From Glandiceps talaboti (taxonomy: Eukaryota; Hemichordata; Enteropneusta; Spengelidae), in NCBI RefSeq assembly GCF_964340395.1, contig NC_135568.1, positions 5,719,079-5,783,078 of the forward strand: a stretch of 64,000 nucleotides of DNA, written 5' to 3'. Numbering within the stretch: position 1 is the stretch's first letter; every line of letters begins with the position of its first letter. The notes beneath the pieces were generated by a model that was given only the letters and a program-made list of their open reading frames with translations, was not told the DNA's origin and made no database searches. The position numbers and the translations under genes were made by a program. Positions 34,601 through 64,000 of this stretch are shown piece after piece.

Positions 34601-37600
34601 TTTGCTTGGAGCGCACAATCAAAATTAATCACGAAAACTTAGTGAGGTTTATGTGACTTCCCCTTGAATTGTTAGGGACAGTATTTTAATGTAACGTGCA
34701 TTAGTCATCTTGAAAGGTCTAACAAAATGCTAATATGTATATACCTATATGAATAACCTTTAGCCATATTTGTGCAGATATGCCAGTTGGTGTGTTTCTT
34801 GTGTCGAAAAATGAAGCCAACTTGGTCGTTTCAATGGTAGTGAATTGCTTTATTTACGGCTTAAAGGGAACGTCATTCCAGGAAATAAAGACATTTTCAT
34901 AAACTATGGGTTCTGGAGAGTCAAGTCATGATTTTACATCACCTACAATTACTTGCAATATCAGCCAAACATCAGAGAGGTTTTACACTGAATTAAGGGA
35001 ATAAGCACTCAGGAGTCATGAGTATGTGAATATTGTGCAACCTTGAATATATTATTTCTGCTAACTACCATAGTCAACAGTAAAGATACCTATAAAGGCA
35101 CAAGATCAACTTGATGTTTCTTTGAAGTAATTGTAAAAGAGATGTAAAATTGACTCAAGAAACAATGGTTTATGAAAATGTGTCTGTTTCCTGCAGTGTG
35201 TTTCCCTTTAATGTATTCATGCATGCGCTGGGTGTCAGCTGATTAATAGCAGCAACTTCACCCAGATCACCCCACGTGTTTAGTATAAGCTACACATACA
35301 TACATGTAATTGCTTAAACATGCAAATGTTCCTAAACACCCATATGTTGTTACTGATATCACGTGTGAAAATAGCCTTCACAAACTAGAAGCATTTAAAT
35401 TTAGATTGAGCTTAAGTTTACAATTCACAGTTCAACGGAAGTCTATTCTTGAATGGCGTTAAGGAGTCTGAATGTCTGTCATGATCAAACGGTTTACTAC
35501 GCTTCATAAAACACTGCCTAATTGTCAAGTCATATGTTACACAGCGACCTTTACTAATCCTCAGACTAGTTGTTACTCAATAGCAACAAGCAGGTTCACT
35601 CCTCCAAAGAAATTACATGAACGAAACGATACTTGTTATTTTTAAAGTTCACATAGTAGGTTATAATACTTACAATATGAATAAATCTAAGGCAACAAGT
35701 TGTCCTATATAGTATTATCACAAGAGAACACTAGACATATACAGTGCCTTTTTACTAAAGCGAGTTTTGAGTGCAGTGACTTCGACGGCCTTCATATTAT
35801 ATATACAAAATTTACAACGTGTTCCTGTCTCTACCATTATTAGAAGGTTAACAGTTATGTTAGTTGTACGCCTTGATCAAAGTTATTAAGCCGACTTATT
35901 TCCACCAGTTACACGCACGTGTTCACTTTCCCAGAAATCCCAACAGGAAATTCATGCCAGTCTGTGACTTCTGAATAATTGGTCAGTTCTCAATATCAGT
36001 CGCCAGTCTGGCTGAACTCATACATAACTTACATCACGATCTATGCGCCTTCAAACAATAAATGTCATATTTGGTTTTCGACAACTTACATAAACGTGCT
36101 TTATATGGATTTAACTCGAGGTACACCAAGCACTCATTTGTAGGGCCATACCTAAGGGACAGGCATAACTGCATGTCTGTTTGAAATATCAGTATTTTCC
36201 TGTGCAGATGTTCGTCTGTTATATGACTTGGAGAGTTAGGCAAAGAATGTCATTATTTAAGATATACAACATCATGCTTTCAAATATCACAGATTACCCG
36301 GTGCTAAAATATATGCAAGGAATATATATGGGTAAATAAACCACATTCATTTTGTTATCTATATTATTTCAGCTGGCTACCCAGAAGGTAAGCATTATCA
36401 TGACCTAACACATAAGAGGGTTTGTCATTTAAGTTGGCTCCTCTAGATAGTATCTTGTATCATTGAGGATTGCATCGAAATTACATTACCATGTCTATAA
36501 TCTGGCTACATTCACTAAAAAATTTAATGAGGGATACTCGCATTATGGTGTCACATACTATAACAAAGTATAATGATATATTCAATCATTTGATGATATG
36601 AATATGGCATTAATACATGGATCATGATTGTGTAGTTTTTAATCGTATAGTTAACGTAATATAAATGTCTGTAAATATTGTGTTACAACAGAATAATGTT
36701 GGAGGAGGTTTTCCTTTGTTGTTAAGTCCCCTTATTGCTGTACTTGATCACTATGTACACAAAGCGAATATGTGGTTAACACATAGCAAATTAAATGAAA
36801 TAGGAAATTATGATAAATAATATGAAGCAAGATCTACTGGTAAAAAGTGGCACCTTTTAGATATAAATACCTTAATATATTTGATTAAATTAATCTGAAT
36901 ATATTTGCTTTCGTGTGGACAATCTCTCATCAAAATGGCCTCAGAACTAGGTTAGAACTGATGAGCTAGAATCATTAACTTATTCATAGCCAGATTTGAA
37001 GGACAATGACATATTGATATTCTTGTAACCAACAGGAAGGAAAATGGAATCCAGATGGCCTCCATAAAACTCAATTCAATTTTTTTTTTAAACCTAGAAC
37101 TTTATTCTATTTGCTATGATATAGACATTGTTATATGTCTTTATGCACTATTCATTAATATCAATACCATCCATGTTTGTTAAATGCAAAAGCTGTCATT
37201 ATGTAACGAAACGACTTACAAAATCAATACATAAACTTCAATGTGTTCCTGATCAATGTTTAAATTGTGTAAATGACAAGTCTAGCAACATACTTATGAG
37301 AGAAAGTCTTGATTTGATCGACAGGTGTATTCATATAGATCAGCCACCTCACTTTATCCAGTCCTCTAGTAGGTTCTTTCAGAGCAAATGATAGGAAGAC
37401 AAAATTATGTGTAATGCATTTTAACACTAATGTAACCTTTGGTATATTGCTATCCATTCTGATAAATTAAATGACATTTGACTACATTCGTGGAAATGCG
37501 AAGTCGCCACACGCTGGCAATTTGCTGCTGGCAAATTCATCAAGATCTGCAGAAATGGAAAATGAATAGCATGCATTTGCGCATTCACCAACCTAAGAAG

Positions 37601-38591
37601 AAATGTGAATACAAGGGCGTCATGTGAAACGTTACAACGTTCAAGAACAGTAGCTTTTCTCCATTCAAACATTTTCTGATAAAGCGTAATAACATTCTTG
37701 ATTTAACAGTTTTGTAATTTCTTCGTTTAACCTGTCGAAAGTCATGTGGTAAACGTCAACTATTCTCTTCGTAAAAGTAATTTTTAGATCGTTGTTACCA
37801 TGACAACCAATTTACCTGTATTGATTTCTGGAAATGTGAGGGAATCTTCACTCGATTCTTAAAATGATAATTTGAGGTTATCGTTACCCCTTCAGAACTA
37901 AATTTCCTCAGTTCAAACATAACCGTTTACTCTCGGTTTCTATTACGGTTTTGGATTTCAATGTTGGACACGACTGACATTTACAATATACAGAAATGCA
38001 TACGCTCAAGCAGAATAACTCCAGGACGTCTTCCAGATGCCCTATGTGAGGATGTGCCAGAAGGTTTATGCTTTTGAAATGAAACCATCATTAGCCTTTT
38101 GTTGAGGCGGTTTTATACCTAACAAATTACCACATCATATCTAGCATATGCCAACTGTGTTCTCGTTCATGAAACTTGATGAAATAGATTTAGAGTTTGG
38201 TGTATCTGTGACGGAAACTACCATGACTATTCAAGTGGACTCATGCTGGTCTATCATACGTCAAATATCCGATTTGATTCAACTCTATATTGTAGATGTA
38301 GTATGTTAAGGAATCATTTCTCGCAATTAGATGAAAGCATTGCGACAACGTTTAATTCAACCGATTATGAATGTTGCACCCTGTTGATAAATGGTCGCTC
38401 TTATGAAGCTAACATGACGTAATCACTTTATTGCAATCACCACATAGTCGCTACTGTGTTGAATTATAGTATTATATCTCGGGGGAAATAAAGGTAATCT
38501 TCAAAAGCTTATCTACAAATTCTTGTTCATCAACTTGTGTTTCCTTTCCAAAGAATATTGAAGTTACGAAAACTTAAATAATTGACGACAT
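31621..38591. other. Long non-coding stretch with one local duplication
   Basis: About 7 kb with no exon that I can support. The longest open frame, 108 codons at 32355-32681 (+), has no motif that I recognise. The only structured feature is the diverged duplication at 33890-34102. Confidence 0.45.
33890..34102 (+). repeat. Diverged tandem duplication, period about 130 bp
   Basis: Bases 33890-33977 and 34019-34102 both begin GGTGAACACC after one or two bases, and share TACC..., ACAAC...TTTTG and a later TGTTT..CATCA block. Divergence is substantial, so the event is old. Confidence 0.6.
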
Positions 38592-38961
38592 CAAGATGTG
38601 CTATATTATATGCGAAAATTGAGAGGCGCGTTTGTCGATAGCTCTCATATGCCACTAGCACACGACTATTGCAATTTATTTTTGCAATCCACTAATCTTT
38701 AACAAAATGAAGTCCGTGTGTCGGTTCCATTGATTCTTTTTCACAAACCTGTAATAGGAAATAATCATATCGACTTAGACAAGATATGTTATAGGAGAAA
38801 ATTGAGAGGAACGCTTGTTGATAGCTTTCATATGCCACTAGCACACGACTATTACAATTTACGTTGCAATCCACCAACCTCTAACAAAATGAAGTCCGTG
38901 TGTCGGTTCCTTTGATTCTCTTTCATAAACCTGTAATAGGGAATAACCATATCGACTTACA
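38592..38961 (+). repeat. 182-bp tandem duplication
   Basis: Two adjacent copies share AAAATTGAGAGG, CATATGCCACTAGCACACGA, AACAAAATGAAGTCCGTGTG and CATATCGACTTA. The AACAAAATGAAG block recurs with a shift of 182 bases (38701 and 38883). Divergence is roughly 10 per cent. No conserved reading frame runs through both copies. Confidence 0.9.
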
Positions 38962-41319
38962 CTGGCGAATTCGTTAATGAATAATCGTGAAGAGTTCAAA
39001 GAGCATATCATATACACAATTAGTGGCGAAACAATCATAGTGTGTTTTTCGTGCTCATAATAAACCTCTTCAGATCACGTTTTTATCATCAATTTATCAT
39101 CAAGGCTTTAAGCATACCTTCAACTCTACATGTATTGTGTTTTGGGACGCTCCGATTTGTCGAATAAGATCGCCAAGACGAATTGGCGACTTCGATACTT
39201 CGATGGGGCTGATATGATTAGTTTACTGGTTAGATAAGGGCACTCTACTTTTGTGGTTGATTTCCCATGTGCACTGCTAAGAACACTTTTTTCCAGACAC
39301 ATTCCCAGCAATCAAAATTACTAAGTTAGTGATTGACATTTTATCGCATTACATCACTTACGTTTAGTCAAGTTTACTAGATAAATGTCGCAAATGTTCT
39401 CTTTGTTGATTATGTTTTGATTTTCGATACGTAGACAAACGACAATATTATCGCTAAACTTACTGGATAAATACAGGAATGTTTCGAACATTGGGTTTGC
39501 ATTTCACGTTCTGTAACCCATATTAATTTATTGGTTATTGCTTTGCACGGCCAACGACATGTATAGATATATGACCGGCCATCATAAAAAATAAAGTAGC
39601 ATAGTCTCGAGAAATTTAGATGATTGAAATATGTACTATGAAGTATATCCCTTGTGTCCATTAAGTCATATACAAAGAGTGGAACACATAAGTCCAGTGC
39701 CCTGGGAAGAACGAATGACAAATGTTGCGAACAAAAACTCTGAACACAGAAAAGGGTCAGTAGTTGTATAGAACTCATGTAGAAACATTTCGATGTTTGC
39801 GAACATCTAATTACCTTGTCAATGTCATTGTCCATGGAGTTGCTTTTTGGCTCTTAAGAAAAGTAAAAGATATTGGAAATCGTAAGACGTATCTGAATGT
39901 TCTTCTGCCATGTATTTATGTTAATAAGAACACAGTTTTCTATTCAAGACACTAGAACGTTTTGGGTGATTGCAGATGACAGACAATATTGTTCTTCAGA
40001 TGCTCCTATGTAATTGTATATCACCAAAACAGTCTCGTCATTTTCAAAACTATTAGCCTTGATGAGTTAGTTAGTTTATCTATATTTGCCAGTAACATAT
40101 GATAATAGTGTGCAGAGAATCTACTTTGATATCAATTTTCAACCATAAAAGGGACATTTTGCTCGGTTTTCTTTGCAGATTAAAAAAACATAAGGAAACA
40201 TATACGTATCAATTGAGCATTTGTTCTCGGTATTTAAAGGAATCAAACATGTCGTTACAATCCCAACGAATCGCATTCAGTCGTGAAATTAAAAAGTTAC
40301 AAACGAAATTGAAAATTACACAAATCTGAGTTGTCTGTTTTGACGAGTATTCAAACTAGCTTGAATGACGTGAAAGATTGATAAATAGCAGACAATAGTC
40401 GAGTTCCACTACATATGAGATAAACAATCTAGAGATTACATGATGCAATTATTTTTAAGGATAACACCCTAAAATCTAACACTGTTTTTCTTAAGAGCTT
40501 ACCGGTAAGCTGGTAAAATCTACCGGAGTTTTCAACTAATTTTACCAGGGTTCCCAAACTAAATTATGGTAGGTTCTATAGGAAACTATGCAACATTTAC
40601 CCTTTCCCCCATTTCTGTTATTGAGGTTCCCCAGCCTTAGAAAAATAATGTAACAGGTTAAAACTTGTGAAGCTATGAATGCTAGATAGTCAGTAAATTA
40701 CTTTAGCATTTATCTTCAATTACATTTATCTTCAATTAGCATCGATTCGAGAGTATTTGTCGATGGTAATACAAAGAGATCCACAACCGTTTCCGCTTCT
40801 ACATGAAGTCTCAATAGCTCTTCTTAATTTTCGAAGTCTTACAGTCCGTTGCCATAGTGATTCAATAACGCAATATGTAGAGCTGATGTTTTAACGGTAT
40901 GTACTCTAAGACTTGATTTCTAAAGAAAAATGTTGGTATGCCTTTCTGCAGAGTTAAGCAATCAAGGGAGCCAGACCTTCTGTTATGCATGTATTCAAGA
41001 TAGATGAACTTATCATGATGTTATTTCTAATCTGGTGCGCTGACTAAACAGATCCTGGAAGGAAATATTCTTGATAATTACACCCTTATAAGGTGTGGAT
41101 TTCAGTTCAGAATAAAATTCCCTTGAACCCAGATTTTGAAAGAAATCACTTTCGTTTCTTATGATTGAAGTCATCAAATGTCAATTTCAGAAGAAAAAAA
41201 CTTAGATTGGTAGAAACTGAATAGAACACCAAATTAGAATATCCTGTAGGTTTTGATGTTCGTTTTGATGATAACAACAAACAACATGGTAATCTGGTGC
41301 CTAACAGACCTGATTTCTA
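38962..41319. other. Non-coding stretch, nothing recognised
   Basis: 2.4 kb of AT-rich sequence. The open frames at 39410-39835 (-) and 40099-40329 (+) show no motif that I recognise. Confidence 0.45.
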
Positions 41320-41326
41320 CCTGGCA

Positions 41327-41746
41327 CTATTAATAAAGACATTGTACCGCTTCAACATGACCAAAATACAACGTACAAAGAAAACAGATCACATCACACC
41401 GGTTCCTTCTGCTCTTCACTGGCTACCTGACCATTACAGGATTCAATACAAAGTACTACTGATCACCTACAAGGCACTCAATAACACTATTCCTGGTTAC
41501 ATCGCTGACTTGATTAACAGTAAACCCGCAACTCATACACTTCGCTCAAATAACAAAAGTCTACTTCATGTACCCCGTTGTAATACAAAGTCATACGGTG
41601 AGCATGCGTTCTCGTGAGCAGTTCCAGTGTTATGGAACAGTATACCACTTGAACTTCGTTCTTCACCAATTGTCGATAAATTCAAGAAGGACATCAAGAC
41701 ATATCTGTTTGCAAGACTTAGAGCTTCCTCTAATTGTTTACAATGA
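41327..41746 (+). pseudogene. Remnant of the LINE ORF2 C-terminus
   Basis: About 139 codons with one premature TGA (41615-41617), placed in the conserved block between YGEHAFS and VLWNSIP where an intact element has a sense codon. No frameshift is needed. The first 20 or so codons (LIKTLYRFNMTKIQRTKKTD) are already degraded relative to the usual form. The frame stays open upstream to a TAG at 41222-41224, but that part does not resemble a LINE and is probably host flank. Confidence 0.8.
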
Positions 41747-41813
41747 TTACTATTGTTCCTGTTCAGCGCCATAGAATATTACGTCGTATTAGATTTGGGC
41801 GCTATACAAATTG

Positions 41814-41823
41814 TTTTGATTGA

Positions 41824-41898
<75 letters not shown>
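41814..41898 (+). repeat. (TTGA)n array, LINE tail
   Basis: About 20 TTGA units with one early irregular TTTGA. It directly continues the LINE 3' UTR, so it is most simply the element's own tail, possibly expanded after insertion. Confidence 0.95.
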
Positions 41899-42330
41899 AA
41901 TACATGTTCACTATATAAACTAAAGATGAGTACATGCCGTATAATATGGATATTTTATGTATTATATCAATTGGATAATGACTATATCTAAACAAGATAA
42001 CAAAGAAAACAGATAAGACAGAAATAAATGCCCTATATCTATCCAAAGTTTTCCACAACTTGGAGGTAATCCGTGACTGTTACAGTATACATGTTTGAAA
42101 GTAATGAAGGTTCCGTTTAACAGGCATTATACCATGTATAATCCAAAAATATGGAATTTATTTCCAGGTCGTTCTATGTCACGACAACGCGCCCGTACCT
42201 CACGACAACGCGTGTCTGCGTCACTTGTTCTGCTGTGTTCAAAATATGAGTCAAAACGTTCCAAATTGCCAGTAATTTCCCCGATATTTCTTTGATATTA
42301 CTGGTGCCGGTATAACTATGTTACGCTTCA

Positions 42331-42457
42331 TTATTTTTCTTCATTCTGCAGGAAATTTCTCCTGACCTAAGGATTTTATCACTACGAATCTCTAGAGGAG
42401 TAGTGACAAAAGGCCCCTTAGGTCACGAGTATTTTCCCAGGCTGAACGAAGAAATAC
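42331..42457. repeat. Foldback element, arms about 55 bp
   Basis: The arm at 42331-42385 (TTTCTTCATTCTG ... TGACCTAAGG ... TATCACTAC) and the arm at 42400-42457 are reverse complements with several mismatches and a 4-6 base indel. The loop is 14 bases and contains TCTAGA. The best block, TGACCTAAGG, is exact in both arms. This is another MITE-like foldback, about 430 bases after the LINE tail. No target duplication was recognised. Confidence 0.75.
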
Positions 42458-58551
<16,094 letters not shown>

Positions 58552-58575
58552 AAGAACTAAGGCGGCTTAGTTCTT
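58552..58575. repeat. Perfect 10-bp-arm palindrome
   Basis: AAGAACTAAG, loop GCGG, CTTAGTTCTT. It is short, and some such palindromes are expected by chance in 64 kb. Confidence 0.8.
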
Positions 58576-58978
58576 CTTAGATGTTTTCATAAGATGTGCA
58601 GAGTCTACAGTTTCCATACTTAGGTACGTCATCTAAATACATCTGTAACTCTGAATCAATTTCAATGGTTTATACGATCCCTTCAACAGCTTTGAATCTT
58701 AATCGATTCTTGTTCTGGTGGTGAATTGGGCTTCTCTAATAAACTTTAATACATTCAATATCAGATTAACTACTGATATAATTAAAATGTTATATGAAAA
58801 AGTATATAAAGTGCATATGTCTGTACCATATGACATTCACATAATGTACAAGATAAGAACAATTACTGATACCTCAAGAAAGTTTTGCGATGGTGGCTAT
58901 ATATATTCACAATGTTGGCACCCTGCAATAAACATAACCCAATAGAAGAACACAGCGATATTCATATTAAGTTTGTCA

Positions 58979-64000
<5,022 letters not shown>

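Larger units (their letters stand above)
41320..41898 (+). mobile_element. 5'-truncated CR1/L2-type LINE, 3' end with (TTGA)n tail
   Basis: One frame from about 41327 to the TGA at 41744-41746 reads as the C-terminal end of a CR1/L2-clade LINE polyprotein, the part after the reverse transcriptase. It contains TDHITPV, SALHWLPDHYRIQYKVLLIT, YKALN, LRSNNKSLLHVPR, SYGEHAFS, then VLWNSIPLELRSS and KFKKDIKTYLF. A TGA at 41615-41617 interrupts the frame without a shift, so this copy is dead. After the final stop come about 50 bases of 3' UTR with GGGCGCTATACAAAT, then the TTGA array (41814-41898). Short tandem repeats after such a 3' UTR are typical of L2-like elements. Everything 5' of about 41320 is missing, as in most LINE copies. 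The family assignment comes from remembered motifs. Confidence 0.85.

Noticed and set aside
39410-39835. 141-codon minus-strand open frame
   Set aside because: No motif or repeat of known families; low information content. Treated as chance.
41222-41320. In-frame extension of the LINE ORF to the left
   Set aside because: The residues do not resemble the reverse-transcriptase region expected there, so it was read as host flank beyond the truncation point.

Overview
The window looks like AT-rich, gene-poor nuclear DNA from an animal, probably a marine invertebrate. The evidence is one receptor gene split by an intron at a position typical of animal vasopressin/oxytocin receptors, many long microsatellites, the decayed 3' end of a CR1/L2-type LINE, and many short inverted-repeat (foldback) elements. 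Nothing indicates bacterial, plastid or viral DNA. I could not fix the phylum from sequence alone.

The only protein-coding gene I can support lies on the minus strand at 15086-19956. Two coding exons (18912-19956 and 15086-15543) join in frame across a 3368-base phase-1 intron. They encode a 500-residue rhodopsin-family GPCR with all seven membrane segments, best read as a vasopressin/oxytocin (vasotocin, conopressin, cephalotocin) receptor. A good splice acceptor sits 118 bases upstream of the ATG, so a further non-coding first exon may lie beyond 20076.

Region by region. Positions 1-7750 are dense in small repeats: a probable retroelement 3' end with a pentanucleotide tail, several long hairpins, two copies of a roughly 350-400 bp foldback element, and local duplications. 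Positions 7750-15085 are mostly anonymous, with one shortened relative of the 1421-1548 element and one large inverted repeat. Positions 15086-20076 hold the receptor gene, whose intron contains a diverged tandem duplication and long TATG and GT arrays. Positions 20077-31700 hold poly-C tracts, a tandem duplication, several microsatellites and two more possible retroelement 3' ends. Positions 31700-64000 hold three more local duplications, the LINE remnant at about 41320-41898, a foldback at 42331-42457, two near-perfect hairpins and two long microsatellites. No other convincing exon was found there.

I found no multi-gene system. The most notable non-genic pattern is the number of unrelated foldback/hairpin elements, at least seven of them in the first 7.1 kb. 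Another is a shared 3'-end layout (AATAAA followed directly or within a few bases by a short tandem repeat) at three places, which suggests active or recently active non-LTR retroelement or SINE families. All alignments were done by eye and none was checked against a database.
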